Source of the DNA: Bacteroidaceae bacterium
GTDB lineage: Bacteria > Bacteroidota > Bacteroidia > Bacteroidales > Bacteroidaceae
Assembly: GCA_024401225.1 (NCBI GenBank)
Contig: JAKSLM010000026.1
Span: 1-36,242 of the forward strand
DNA: 36,242 nucleotides
Direction of reading: 5' to 3'
Shown piece by piece: positions 1-8,320 of the stretch. A program made the position numbers and the translations under genes. Under the pieces are notes generated by a model. That model did no database searches and was not told the origin of the DNA. It was given only the letters and a program-made list of their open reading frames with translations. How positions within the stretch are numbered: position 1 is the first letter of the stretch; every line of letters begins with the position of its first letter.

Positions 1-6
1 TACTTA

Positions 7-774
7 TTACTTAACAGCCACCGCTCTAACCACAAACCACAGGTGCTGCATGATGGCTGTCAGCGTGCCATAGTGGGTAGCCATGATCCGAAAGCGCTCA
101 AGGAGCGAAGCACGGTGATTGGCAGTGGTCATGCCTTCCGACAGGTAGTCGGTAAGGACGGCAATGCTGCCATTGGATTGACGTACTGCGCTGTTTGCCA
201 TGTCCATGCGTTCACCCTCCCTCATGCATCGGATGCACCAGTCGATGTCGGCAGAGAAGCGATACGCGAGGTCGTACTGCTGGGCTATGAGGCGATTGAC
301 ATAGAACGACTGGTGGCACACCAGCATGCCATCCTTGAACGAACGCCAGGTGAGGCACTCAGGAGGCGAGAGGCGTCGGGCTCGGAGTCGCTGGCCCTCG
401 GCATCCACAATGTCCGTGTCGCCGTAGATCACGCCCACGGAGGTGACATCAGCCTGCTGGATTACCGCCGAAAGGGTGTCGGGCGAATGGAGCTTGTCGC
501 CTGCATTGAGGAAGCACACATAGTCGCCTGTGGCACGTTGCAACACCTTGTTCATGGCATCGTAGAGCCCCTTGTCGCGCTCACTCACCACTACCACCTC
601 GTAGCGTCCAGCCACCCTCTGTCGGTAGGCCTGCGCTATGGACACGGTGGCATCCTTTGACCCTCCATCCATGATGATGTGCTGGATGGCGTCGGTGTGC
701 TGCGACTCCACGCTCAGGAGCGTACGTTCGAGCGTATCGGCTGCATTATAGGTGACTGTTGCTATCGTTATCAT
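7..774 (-). CDS. Family 2 glycosyltransferase
   Basis: A 255-residue GT-A fold glycosyltransferase that would transfer a sugar from a nucleotide-sugar donor during surface polysaccharide assembly at the cytoplasmic face of the inner membrane. The N-terminus has the typical first strand (ITIATVTYNAADTLERTL), then IIMDGGSKDAT, and a FLNAGD segment near residue 90 in the place of the usual DXD metal site. The protein resembles WcaA-like or colanic-acid type enzymes; donor and acceptor cannot be inferred. Its ATG lies inside the 3' end of the upstream glycosyltransferase gene (29-nt overlap in another frame), which suggests translational coupling. Its stop codon lies in a short ACTT-rich heptamer repeat at the window edge. 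Confidence 0.88.
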   Translation of the reverse strand: MITIATVTYNAADTLERTLLSVESQHTDAIQHIIMDGGSKDATVSIAQAYRQRVAGRYEVVVVSERDKGLYDAMNKVLQRATGDYVCFLNAGDKLHSPDTLSAVIQQADVTSVGVIYGDTDIVDAEGQRLRARRLSPPECLTWRSFKDGMLVCHQSFYVNRLIAQQYDLAYRFSADIDWCIRCMREGERMDMANSAVRQSNGSIAVLTDYLSEGMTTANHRASLLERFRIMATHYGTLTAIMQHLWFVVRAVAVK

Positions 775-2005
775 AAACCTCTTTATATTTTTTTGCTACT
801 GAAGCCTCGCTGTAAGTGTCGACCGCCTTGCTTCGTGCATTGCTGCACAGGGTGGCGTAGCGAGTGGAGTCGAGTGTCCACATGATGCCGTATGCCAGAT
901 CGGTAGCATCCTTGTATGCTGCCACGTAGCCGTTAGTCCGATGATCGATCATCTCCGGGATGCCTCCCACATTGAATCCCACGCATGGCACTCCACAAGC
1001 CATAGCCTCGACGATGGTGTTGGGCAGGTTGTCCTGGAGCGATGGTGTGACATAGATGTCGGCAAGGTTGTAGATGTCGGCCATGCGATTCATATCGCTC
1101 ACATAGTCGGGTATCCACGTGTTGAAAGGCAGCACCTCGGCAGCCGTTCTGCCATCGCCACCCATGATGATGACAAGTAGGCGTTTTGCCAACTCGGCAT
1201 TACACTCGTGGATGATATTGCACGCCTCGACGAGGTAGCGGAAGCCCTTGCGCTCGTCCGTGATGCGCTGAGCACCGAACAGAATGACCCTCACATCTTC
1301 ATCCCAACCCTGAGCGCGGCGCAAGGCTGCCTTGTCCCTTGGGCAGAAGAGTGCCGTGTCGATGGCATTAGGGATGTTGGTCACCACATGACCCACGGTC
1401 AGTGCCGATCGGCGTGCCAGGTCGGCCATCCAACGGCTGCAACCTACGAAGGTGATGGGTGCATTCTGATAGATCGTACGTTTGGTGTTGAACACGCTCT
1501 TCGCCAAATCCATTCCACATGGGCCAAGAAGCTCACAATGAGTACATTGGTGCTCATATCGGCTGCAATCGGCAGAGTAATGGCATATTCCTGTGAAGTA
1601 CCACTGGTCGTGGAGCGTGATAACAATCTTTTTACCCGAATGAAGTATCGACTTCAAGTTTGACAACGAGAGAAATCCCTGATTAACCCAATGTAAATGA
1701 ATCACATCAGCCTCCTTGAACTCAGGATAGGAGGTGATATCAGTACCCACATTGGCTATGTCGGCTTGAAACACCTTGCCGTACTTGAACCCGTTGTTAA
1801 GGAAAATCATCAATCGTTCCCACACGAATATCAGCGGCAGAGTCCATCGACGCCTCAGCTGTACCACATCGGGACAGTCGGTCTGCTTGTCGCGCACCAG
1901 CATCGATGCCTTGATGCCATTATGGTTCAAAGCATCCATCAACCGATGGCACGCAATGCTTGCACCGCCTACTTTTTCCGATGTATTTATCAGTAAAACT
2001 CTCAT
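746..2005 (-). CDS. Family 4 glycosyltransferase
   Basis: A 419-residue GT-B fold (GT4) glycosyltransferase, probably acting with the overlapping GT2 gene in capsule, exopolysaccharide or O-antigen synthesis. The N-terminus (MRVLLINTSEKVGGASIACHRL) matches WcaC-like enzymes with the Gly-rich acceptor-side loop. The C-terminal domain carries TPSLQDNLPNTIVEAMACGVPCVGF, the donor-binding E-x7-E type region, followed by GGIPEMI. A cysteine-rich stretch (residues about 142-165, several Cys/His) is characteristic of this subgroup. A TAnnTTTG box (complement of 2014-2021) ends only 8 nt before the ATG, so the transcript may be nearly leaderless. The family is certain; the sugar specificity is unknown. 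Confidence 0.9.
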   Translation of the reverse strand: MRVLLINTSEKVGGASIACHRLMDALNHNGIKASMLVRDKQTDCPDVVQLRRRWTLPLIFVWERLMIFLNNGFKYGKVFQADIANVGTDITSYPEFKEADVIHLHWVNQGFLSLSNLKSILHSGKKIVITLHDQWYFTGICHYSADCSRYEHQCTHCELLGPCGMDLAKSVFNTKRTIYQNAPITFVGCSRWMADLARRSALTVGHVVTNIPNAIDTALFCPRDKAALRRAQGWDEDVRVILFGAQRITDERKGFRYLVEACNIIHECNAELAKRLLVIIMGGDGRTAAEVLPFNTWIPDYVSDMNRMADIYNLADIYVTPSLQDNLPNTIVEAMACGVPCVGFNVGGIPEMIDHRTNGYVAAYKDATDLAYGIMWTLDSTRYATLCSNARSKAVDTYSEASVAKKYKEVYDNDSNSHL

Positions 2006-2013
2006 TTTCGGTG

Positions 2014-2021
2014 CAAAGTTA
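2014..2021 (-). promoter_or_regulatory. -7 box upstream of the GT4 gene
   Basis: The minus strand reads TAACTTTG, matching the Bacteroidetes sigma-ABfr -7 consensus TAnnTTTG. It lies 8 nt from the start codon. No clear TTTG -33 box was found at the usual distance. Confidence 0.5.
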
Positions 2022-2060
2022 ACTATTTTTATGATAATACTTATATTTTTTAATAAAATA

Positions 2061-2092
2061 TTTGGTCGTTAGCCATAATCTGCTTACCTTTG
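2061..2092 (+). promoter_or_regulatory. Promoter of tRNA-Asn
   Basis: TTTG at 2061-2064 and TACCTTTG at 2085-2092 are separated by 20 nt, which fits the Bacteroidetes -33/-7 promoter pattern. Transcription would start about 20-25 nt before the mature tRNA end. Confidence 0.75.
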
Positions 2093-2118
2093 CAGCGCTT
2101 TTCGAAACCACTAAACCT

Positions 2119-2195
2119 GCTTCAGTAGCTCAGTTGGTTAGAGCACATGACTGTTAATCATGGGGTCGTTGGTTCAAGCCCATCCTGAAGCGCCA
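2119..2195 (+). tRNA. tRNA-Asn (anticodon GTT)
   Basis: A full cloverleaf can be drawn. The acceptor stem pairs 2119-2125 with 2185-2191, the D arm uses GCTC/GAGC, and the anticodon stem CATGA/TCATG encloses loop CTGTTAA with anticodon GTT at 2153-2155. The T arm pairs GTTGG with CCATC (one U-U mismatch) around TTCAAGC. The discriminator is G2192 and CCA is encoded at 2193-2195. A promoter precedes it and a hairpin terminator follows directly, so it is a monocistronic tRNA gene. Confidence 0.95.
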
Positions 2196-2227
2196 AAAGA
2201 GACATGCGATCATCGCACGTCTCTTTT
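2195..2227 (+). terminator. Terminator of tRNA-Asn
   Basis: AAAAGAGAC (2195-2203) pairs with GTCTCTTTT (2219-2227), and an inner TGCGAT/ATCGCA extends the stem. The right arm supplies a T-rich tail (TCTTTTGCTTTT). The first A of the stem is also the A of the encoded CCA. Confidence 0.8.
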
Positions 2228-2317
2228 GCTTTTAAATCATAGCTGAATATTATTCACATTTCTTTCCGCATGGCGCTCCCCATAGAGGGAGAGCTGTCCA
2301 AAGGACTGAGGAGATCC

Positions 2318-2893
2318 TTACTTTTCGCACCACGAATACACATATCCCTTCTCCCTGCACACCACAGTATGCATCTGCACATCGGCATGAGTGGAGAGTA
2401 TGGACTTCAAGTCGTCGGTGATTCCGGTGCCAAGCATCTTCACGAGAGCCTCCTTTTGAGTCCAGTACTTGGCAAACTCCACATCCCTGTCGGCCGACTT
2501 CACCACACGTTCAAACTCCTCATCGTTCAACACATAACGCGCCACGCCCTCCCGGTAGCGGTCCGTACACTCTACATCGATGCCTACCCTACCCTTACTG
2601 CTCACTATGCAAGCCACAGCACGTTTGCAATGGCTCAGATTGAAGTGGATCTCGGGATGGGAGGCGATGAATGGTTTGCCATGTTCATTATACTCAAACA
2701 CAGGTTGTTCCATCATGCCATACTCCTCCTCCAACACATTGCACAGCAAGCGGTACGCAAGCACATTCTCCTTGCGGCCCTGCTCATGTTTGAACTTCAG
2801 AGCCTGCTCACGTCGCTGTGGAGGAAGCTGCGCTATGGCAGCATCCAGTTGGTCGGCAGTAAATGATTCGAGCTGGTCAAATATACTTATCAT
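2318..2893 (-). CDS. 4'-phosphopantetheinyl transferase (Sfp-type)
   Basis: A 191-residue Sfp-superfamily enzyme that moves 4'-phosphopantetheine from CoA to a serine of acyl or peptidyl carrier proteins. Family motifs are clear: GIDVE at 104-108 (Mg/CoA ligands) and WTQKEA at 144-149 (the WxxKEA motif), preceded by FNLSHCK near 84-90. The length suits a single Sfp-type chain. It is monocistronic between a tRNA gene and the divergent murF-alr gene. A TATCTTTG -7 box on the minus strand lies only 4 nt before the ATG, which predicts a leaderless mRNA. The target carrier protein is not visible here. Confidence 0.9.
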   Translation of the reverse strand: MISIFDQLESFTADQLDAAIAQLPPQRREQALKFKHEQGRKENVLAYRLLCNVLEEEYGMMEQPVFEYNEHGKPFIASHPEIHFNLSHCKRAVACIVSSKGRVGIDVECTDRYREGVARYVLNDEEFERVVKSADRDVEFAKYWTQKEALVKMLGTGITDDLKSILSTHADVQMHTVVCREKGYVYSWCEK

Positions 2894-2897
2894 GATG

Positions 2898-2905
2898 CAA
2901 AGATA
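2898..2905 (-). promoter_or_regulatory. -7 box of the phosphopantetheinyl transferase gene
   Basis: The minus strand reads TATCTTTG with 4 nt between the box and the ATG. With a start point about 4 nt past the box, the transcript would begin at or within a base of the start codon. Confidence 0.55.
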
Positions 2906-2979
2906 TGAAAAATGTGTGAAAGGAGATTATTTTTTGTGATAAAAACATTACAAAATTTTCATATTAATTCAAGAAGCCG

Positions 2980-2987
2980 TACCTTTG
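2980..2987 (+). promoter_or_regulatory. -7 box upstream of murF-alr
   Basis: TACCTTTG lies 20 nt before the ATG at 3008. At the -33 position there is TTTC (2957-2960) instead of TTTG, with 19 nt spacing, so the promoter is plausible but imperfect. Confidence 0.6.
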
Positions 2988-3007
2988 TGGGAAAATAGAA
3001 AAACATC

Positions 3008-5467
3008 ATGCAATATAAGATTTCACAAATAGCAGAGCATATTGGTGCCAAGCTTATCGGCTCGGTCGAGTCGAGAATCAATTGGCTGCTCATCGACAGC
3101 CGTTCGCTGTGCTTCCCCGAGGAGACTCTCTTCTTCGCCCTCAAGACACAGAAGAATGATGGTCACAAATATATCGAAGAACTGTATCGCCGAGGCGTGA
3201 GAAACTTCGTGATCGAAGAGGGCAACCACAACATCGACCTCAACGCAAACAAGCATAATGACGCAAACTACCTGGTGGTGAGGAATTCGCTCACCGCGCT
3301 TCAGGCATTGTCGGCCTACCACCGTAGCCAACTCGACATTCCCGTCATCGCCATAACCGGATCGAACGGCAAGACCACGGTCAAGGAATGGCTCTACCAA
3401 TTGCTGTCGACCGACTACAACGTGTGCCGTTCGCCTCGCAGCTACAACTCGCAGGTGGGAGTGCCGCTCAGCGTGTGGCTCATGAACCATCACCACGATC
3501 TCGCCATCATTGAGACGGGCATCTCGCAACCGGGTGAGATGGAACGCCTAGAGGCCATCGTGCAACCTACCATCGGCGTGATGACCAACCTCGGTGCTGC
3601 CCATCAGGAGAACTTCCTGTCGTACGACATCAAGTGTACGGAGAAGATGAATCTCTTCAAGCATTGCAGCAAGGTGGTGATCAACTCAAAGAGCACTACT
3701 ATACAGCGCTGTGCCTCGCTCCTGCCAGGCAACATAGAGCGCATCGCACTCGATGTGCGCAACATAGAAAAGGATAATAGCCACGCCATCATCCACTTCG
3801 AATATGAAGGCAAGGCAGGACAATACACCCTCAATTTCATCGACGATGCTGCCATCGAGAACAGCATCACCTGCTTCTCGACCGTGCTGACTCTGGGCAC
3901 TAACATCTCCATCGACGAACTATGCCGCCGCATGTCAAAGCTGGAGCAGGTAGCCATGCGACTGGAGGTGAAGGACGGAAAGCACGGATGCACACTCATC
4001 AACGACTCCTACAATAGCGATGAGCATTCGCTTGACATCGCCCTCGACTTCATGTCGCGCCGTCCGGAGACCACCCTTCAGCATCGCACGCTCATCCTCT
4101 CCGACATACTGCAGACGGGCGAGAACCCACGCAGCCTCTATTCGCGAGTAGCACAGATGGCGGACTCAAGAGGCATAGAGAAGGTGATCCTTGTGGGCGA
4201 CGAGATCAGCTCGTGTGCCGAATATTTCCCTATGGAGCACTATGCATTCCGCACTACCGACGATCTCATAGCCAGCAGCACGTTCGCTTCGCTCCACGAT
4301 GAGTTCATCCTCATCAAGGGCGCACGACGCTTCCGCTTCGACAAATTGAGCGACCTCCTCACGCTCAAGGTGCATCAGACCATCCTCGAGGTCAACCTCA
4401 ATGCCCTGCGCAACAATGTGGCCTACTACCGCCAGTTCATGAAGCCCGAGACAAAGATGGTATGCATGGTCAAGGCAAGCGCCTACGGAGTAGGTTCGCT
4501 CGAGACGAGCAAGACCCTACAGGATGCAGGCGTCGACTATCTGGCAGTAGCCGTGGCCGACGAGGGAGCCGACCTCCGCAAGGCTGGCATCACTAGCAAC
4601 ATTATGGTCATGAATCCTGAGATGACTTCGTTCAAGATGCTGTTTGACTACCGCCTCGAGCCCGAAGTGTTCAGCTTCGAGCTGCTGGAGGCCCTGATCA
4701 GGGCTGCAGAGAAGGAGGGCATAACCAACTTCCCTGTCCACATCAAACTGGACACCGGCATGCACCGTCTCGGCTTTGATCCCGACCACGATATGCCACG
4801 CCTCATAGACCGCCTCACACGCCAGACGGCACTCGTGCCATGCTCTGTGTTCAGCCACTTTGTAGGCAGCGATGGCGATCTGTTTGATGAGTTCTCACAC
4901 AGTCAGTTTGCCCTCTTCGACCGTGGCAGCCGACAGCTTCAGGATGCCTACTCGCACAAGATACTGCGTCACATCTGCAACTCGGCCGGCATAGAGCATT
5001 TCCCTCAGTACCATCTTGACATGGTGCGACTCGGGCTAGGACTCTACGGCATCAATGCCCGCAACAATAATATTATTAATAATGTGGCAACACTCAAGAC
5101 TACCATCCTGCAGATTCGCGATGTTCCTGCTGGTCACAGCATAGGCTATAGCCGACGTACTACCTTGACACGCGACTCACGCATCGCTGCCATACCTATC
5201 GGCTATGCCGACGGACTGGACCGCCACCTCAGCAACCGCAACTGCTACTGTCTGGTGAACGGCAAACGTGCCGACTACGTGGGCAACATCTGCATGGATG
5301 TGTGCATGATCGATGTGACCGACATCGAGTGTCAGGTGGGCGATCACGCCATTATCTTCGGCAACGATCTGCCTGTCACCGTGCTTAGCGATGTGGTAGG
5401 AACCATCCCTTACGAGATTCTCACGGGCATCAGCACACGCGTTCAAAGGGTGTATGTGCAGGAGTAG
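3008..5467 (+). CDS. murF: Bifunctional MurF / alanine racemase
   Basis: An 819-residue fusion of two cytoplasmic peptidoglycan-precursor enzymes. Residues 1 to about 450 form MurF (UDP-MurNAc-tripeptide:D-Ala-D-Ala ligase), with the ATP loop ITGSNGKTT at 116-124 and INDSYNSDEHS near 331-341. Residues from about 455 to the end form a PLP-dependent alanine racemase, with the PLP lysine in MVKASAYG (K489), HIKLDTGMHRLGF, SIGYSRR carrying the catalytic tyrosine, and IGYADGLDR near the C-terminus. The same fusion is known in other Bacteroidetes, so it is lineage-typical. Joining D-Ala production to the step that uses D-Ala-D-Ala is suggestive, but Ddl acts between them and is not in this window. 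Confidence 0.95.
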   Translation: MQYKISQIAEHIGAKLIGSVESRINWLLIDSRSLCFPEETLFFALKTQKNDGHKYIEELYRRGVRNFVIEEGNHNIDLNANKHNDANYLVVRNSLTALQALSAYHRSQLDIPVIAITGSNGKTTVKEWLYQLLSTDYNVCRSPRSYNSQVGVPLSVWLMNHHHDLAIIETGISQPGEMERLEAIVQPTIGVMTNLGAAHQENFLSYDIKCTEKMNLFKHCSKVVINSKSTTIQRCASLLPGNIERIALDVRNIEKDNSHAIIHFEYEGKAGQYTLNFIDDAAIENSITCFSTVLTLGTNISIDELCRRMSKLEQVAMRLEVKDGKHGCTLINDSYNSDEHSLDIALDFMSRRPETTLQHRTLILSDILQTGENPRSLYSRVAQMADSRGIEKVILVGDEISSCAEYFPMEHYAFRTTDDLIASSTFASLHDEFILIKGARRFRFDKLSDLLTLKVHQTILEVNLNALRNNVAYYRQFMKPETKMVCMVKASAYGVGSLETSKTLQDAGVDYLAVAVADEGADLRKAGITSNIMVMNPEMTSFKMLFDYRLEPEVFSFELLEALIRAAEKEGITNFPVHIKLDTGMHRLGFDPDHDMPRLIDRLTRQTALVPCSVFSHFVGSDGDLFDEFSHSQFALFDRGSRQLQDAYSHKILRHICNSAGIEHFPQYHLDMVRLGLGLYGINARNNNIINNVATLKTTILQIRDVPAGHSIGYSRRTTLTRDSRIAAIPIGYADGLDRHLSNRNCYCLVNGKRADYVGNICMDVCMIDVTDIECQVGDHAIIFGNDLPVTVLSDVVGTIPYEILTGISTRVQRVYVQE

Positions 5468-5479
5468 GAGTTAAACAAT

Positions 5480-5535
5480 AAGTAAGAAGTAAAAAGTAAA
5501 AAGTAAAAAGTAAGAAGCAAGAAATAAGAAGTTAA
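5480..5535 (+). repeat. Heptamer tandem repeat (AAGTAAR)x8
   Basis: Eight consecutive 7-nt units with consensus AAGTAA(A/G) fill the gap between murF-alr and the TPR gene and end one base before the TPR start codon. The purine-rich tract may stand in for a ribosome-accessible leader, but no Shine-Dalgarno sequence is present. Confidence 0.8.
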
Positions 5536-5536
5536 T

Positions 5537-6367
5537 ATGAGACGTAAGATCCTATTGGCAGTTTGGATTGCAGCCTGTTGTTGCAGCAATGTGTGTTCGG
5601 CGCAGACCTACGAGGACTGTGTGGAGCGAGGACTGGCATACGCCAAGACCGACAGTCTGCAGCAAGCAGAAGAGTGGTTCCGTCAGGCGCTGCGTCTCAA
5701 GCCCGACGACTTCCGCAACGCTCTAATCTATGCCAACATGGCAAAGATTGAGGTGGCACAGGGACAGACGGAGAGAGCTCTGTCATCCTACGACCGAGCA
5801 CTTGCTATCGTGCCAAAGAATGTGCCGATACTTCAGAGCCGTGCCGACCTCTACCTGTCGCTTGGCAATCTTGGCAAAGCACTCATCGACTACCGCAACA
5901 TCATCGATGTCGATCCCAACAACGTGAATGCGCTGCAAGCCATGGGCTACATCTTCACCCAGCAGCGCGAATACACCAAGGCTAAGACTCACTACGAGCG
6001 CCTGCTCAGCATCGAGCCCGACAATTACACCGCGCTGCTTGGCGTTGCGATCCTGTTTCAGGAATGTGGCAAACCGTCCGAAGCCATCTCGCAGCTCACC
6101 CGCCTCATTGAGAAATATCCCGACCGTGCCGAGATATACAGCGTACGTGCCGAGATTGAGGCCGAAGCCAAGCAGACCGAACTTGCGCTCATGGATCTGG
6201 ACAAGGCCATCAACCTTGAACCAAACAACAAGAACATGATCCTCACGCGTGCGTACCTTCATCTTAAAGAAGGAAAGAAACACCTCGCCAAACTCGATTT
6301 CGAACGTGCCATCGCACTCGGTGTGCCACGCGCTCAGCTAAAAAAAGAACTAAAGCAAGTGAAATAA
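5537..6367 (+). CDS. Exported tetratricopeptide repeat protein
   Basis: A 276-residue protein with an N-terminal signal sequence (positively charged start, hydrophobic stretch, cleavage probably after CSAQ near residue 23). About six TPR units follow, for example from YEDCVERGLAYAKTDSLQQAEEWF through INLEPNNKNMILTRAYLHLKEGKKHLAKLDFERAI. TPRs build a superhelical protein-binding scaffold; no catalytic domain is visible. It lies 69 nt downstream of murF-alr on the same strand, so co-transcription is possible, but no specific partner is indicated. The run of cysteines in the signal region does not form a clear lipobox. The stop codon is inside the following terminator stem. Confidence 0.85.
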   Translation: MRRKILLAVWIAACCCSNVCSAQTYEDCVERGLAYAKTDSLQQAEEWFRQALRLKPDDFRNALIYANMAKIEVAQGQTERALSSYDRALAIVPKNVPILQSRADLYLSLGNLGKALIDYRNIIDVDPNNVNALQAMGYIFTQQREYTKAKTHYERLLSIEPDNYTALLGVAILFQECGKPSEAISQLTRLIEKYPDRAEIYSVRAEIEAEAKQTELALMDLDKAINLEPNNKNMILTRAYLHLKEGKKHLAKLDFERAIALGVPRAQLKKELKQVK

Positions 6368-6409
6368 AAAGTGTCATCGTCCATGCAGACGATGACACTT
6401 TTTATTTCA
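6360..6409. terminator. Perfect bidirectional terminator
   Basis: A 22-bp perfect stem (6360-6381 with 6388-6409) has a 6-nt loop. The stem has A-rich and T-rich ends (AAAAAGTG / CACTTTTT), so it gives a U-tract on both strands. It separates the convergent TPR gene (plus) and pyrH (minus) and contains the TPR gene's stop codon. Confidence 0.9.
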
Positions 6410-6422
6410 TTTACATTCACTA

Positions 6423-7133
6423 TCAATTGTGCACCAGCGTGCCAATCTCTTCGCCTTCCATCACCTTCTTCAGATTGCCAAGGATGTCCATGTTGAACAC
6501 ATAGATTGGAAGGTTGTTCTGCATACACATTGCTGTGGCTGTGATATCCATCACCTTGAGGCCCTGTGCAATCACATCCTCGTATGTGATGTCGTGGTAC
6601 TTTGTGGCTGTAGGATCCTTTTCTGGGTCGGCAGTATAAACGCCATCCACGCGTGTACCCTTCAGCATCACGTCGGCCTCAATCTCGATGCCACGTAGAC
6701 TTGAGCCTGTGTCGGTAGTGAAGTAAGGGCTGCCTGTGCCTGCACTCATGATCACTACCTCGCCATTCTCCATAGCCTCGATGGCCTTCCACTTGTTGTA
6801 GAACTCGCCGATTGGTTCCATGCGGATAGCTGTGAGCACACGGTTCTTCTGGCCTATGGCACCCAGTGCGCTTGAAAGTGCCAGTGAGTTGATCACTGTG
6901 GCACACATTCCCATCTGGTCACCCTTTACTCGGTCAAATCCCTTGCCAGCGCCTGTCAGTCCGCGGAAGATGTTTCCACCACCAATCACGATACCAATCT
7001 GAACGCCCATCTCAGCGATTTCCTTGATCTGCTGAGCATACTGATTCAGACGTTCCACGTTTATTCCCTGTTTCTGTTCGCCTGCCAAGCTCTCACCCGA
7101 AAGCTTCAGCAGTATTCTCTTGAATTTTGCCAT
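6423..7133 (-). CDS. pyrH: UMP kinase
   Basis: A 236-residue amino-acid-kinase-fold enzyme that phosphorylates UMP to UDP with ATP in pyrimidine nucleotide synthesis. The N-terminus (FKRILLKLSGESLAG) is the phosphate-binding LKLSGE signature. GIVIGGGNIFRG (about 46-57) and DTGSSLRGIEIEADVMLKGTRVDGVYTADP follow, as in bacterial PyrH. The length matches the family. It is the last gene of a minus-strand run (argF', hflX, DUF4954, rsgA, pyrH); frr or tsf, common neighbours elsewhere, are not beside it. Transcription ends at the bidirectional terminator 13 nt downstream. Confidence 0.96.
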   Translation of the reverse strand: MAKFKRILLKLSGESLAGEQKQGINVERLNQYAQQIKEIAEMGVQIGIVIGGGNIFRGLTGAGKGFDRVKGDQMGMCATVINSLALSSALGAIGQKNRVLTAIRMEPIGEFYNKWKAIEAMENGEVVIMSAGTGSPYFTTDTGSSLRGIEIEADVMLKGTRVDGVYTADPEKDPTATKYHDITYEDVIAQGLKVMDITATAMCMQNNLPIYVFNMDILGNLKKVMEGEEIGTLVHN

Positions 7134-7155
7134 ATTGTAATTATTAAGATTATCT

Positions 7156-7190
7156 TTTCACTTTAACCTCTCAACTCTCACCTCTAAACT
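7156..7190 (-). repeat. Heptamer spacer repeat between rsgA and pyrH
   Basis: Read on the minus strand the spacer is a chain of 7-nt units (AGTTTAG, AGGTGAG, AGTTGAG, AGGTTAA, AGTGAAA). The rsgA stop codon TAG is part of the same pattern. Confidence 0.7.
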
Positions 7191-8207
7191 CTAAAACTTA
7201 GCCCTATACTTCTCCTCGTCCTCATCATCAAGCATCGAGAGGTAGGAGTTGTAACGCGACTCGGAGATGTCGTGACGCTCCAAGGCCTCAAGCACCGCAC
7301 AATGTGGTTCGTGGGTGTGCGTGCAGTTGTTGAAGCGGCAGTCGTGCGAGAAGTGGAATATCTCCCGGAAATAGTGTCCCACCTCTTCCTTCTTCATCTC
7401 AAACGTGCCAAATCCCTTGATGCCCGGAGTGTCTATCAGGCCGCCGTTTTCCCATTGAGGTGTTCCATCAGGGGCGTATGAAGTAGGGTACATCTCCGAG
7501 AATGTGGTCGTATGCTTACCCGTGTTGTAGGCATCCGAAATCTCCGATGTGCGCAGCTCCAATCCAGGAAACAGCGTATTGATGAGTGTCGATTTTCCCA
7601 CTCCGCTATTACCACTCAGGCATACTATCTTACCTTCCAAGTCCCGGCGCAGAGCCTCAACACCTTCGCCAGTCTTAGCCGAAATCCTGCGGCAAGTATA
7701 ACCGATGTTCTCGTACAGATTGATCACGCTATCAAGGTACTCCTGCCAGTCCACTTCACTTTCATCGGAACTGTCGTTCTCTTTCCTCACCAAGTCCACC
7801 TTGTTGAACACCAGCATCACCGGCACATTGTATGCCTCAGCGGATGCAAGAAAGCGGTCGATGAATGTCAGCGAGGTCTCAGGCTGAGTCACCGTGACAA
7901 TAAGCAGACACAGGTCCACATTGGCAGCAATGATGTGCGACTGCTTTGAAAGGTTGGTCGACTTGCGGATGATGTAGTTCTTGCGATCCTCCAACTGAGT
8001 GATAAGTCCTTGATGAGCCTGCTCGATGTCAGCATCGGTCGTGTCCTGAGGCACAAACTCCACCCTGTCGCCTATCGCCACCGGATTGGTGGTGCGAATG
8101 CCCTTGATGCGGAATTTGCCCTTGACCTTGCAGTCGTATATCTCTTCCGTGCCGTCAGTCTTTACCGTGTAGCTGTAGCCTGTGTTTCTTATTACGAGTC
8201 CTTTCAA
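7191..8207 (-). CDS. rsgA: Ribosome small-subunit GTPase RsgA
   Basis: A 338-residue circularly permuted GTPase that acts in 30S subunit maturation. In order: an OB-fold ([25 protein letters not shown]), the permuted G domain with NKVD (G4) before the P-loop [24 protein letters not shown] (G3), and a C-terminal zinc site [14 protein letters not shown]. The start is TTG: an in-frame TAA lies 21 nt upstream (six codons between) with no ATG or GTG, and the protein begins MKGLVI as RsgA does in related species. Intergenic spacing suggests co-transcription with DUF4954 upstream and pyrH downstream. Confidence 0.95.
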   Translation of the reverse strand: MKGLVIRNTGYSYTVKTDGTEEIYDCKVKGKFRIKGIRTTNPVAIGDRVEFVPQDTTDADIEQAHQGLITQLEDRKNYIIRKSTNLSKQSHIIAANVDLCLLIVTVTQPETSLTFIDRFLASAEAYNVPVMLVFNKVDLVRKENDSSDESEVDWQEYLDSVINLYENIGYTCRRISAKTGEGVEALRRDLEGKIVCLSGNSGVGKSTLINTLFPGLELRTSEISDAYNTGKHTTTFSEMYPTSYAPDGTPQWENGGLIDTPGIKGFGTFEMKKEEVGHYFREIFHFSHDCRFNNCTHTHEPHCAVLEALERHDISESRYNSYLSMLDDEDEEKYRAKF

Positions 8208-8253
8208 TTCGTCTTCTTGTTTTCTTTATTGTTGTTTGATTCCCAAGCTCCAT

Positions 8254-8306
8254 CCCCCGTGGATAATCAAGGGGTCTGACCCTTTGATTATCCATTTCTC
8301 TCGGGG
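8254..8306. repeat. Intergenic inverted repeat between DUF4954 and rsgA
   Basis: GGATAATCAA (8261-8270) pairs with TTGATTATCC (8284-8293). The stem continues inward through one G.U (271/283) and three G-C pairs to a 5-nt loop (8275-8279), and CCCCG (8255-8259) can pair with CGGGG (8302-8306) outside it. There is no U-tract in the direction of the flanking minus-strand genes, so a simple terminator is unlikely; an mRNA processing or attenuation hairpin is possible. Confidence 0.65.
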
Positions 8307-8320
8307 AGCCGGAAGGGGAG

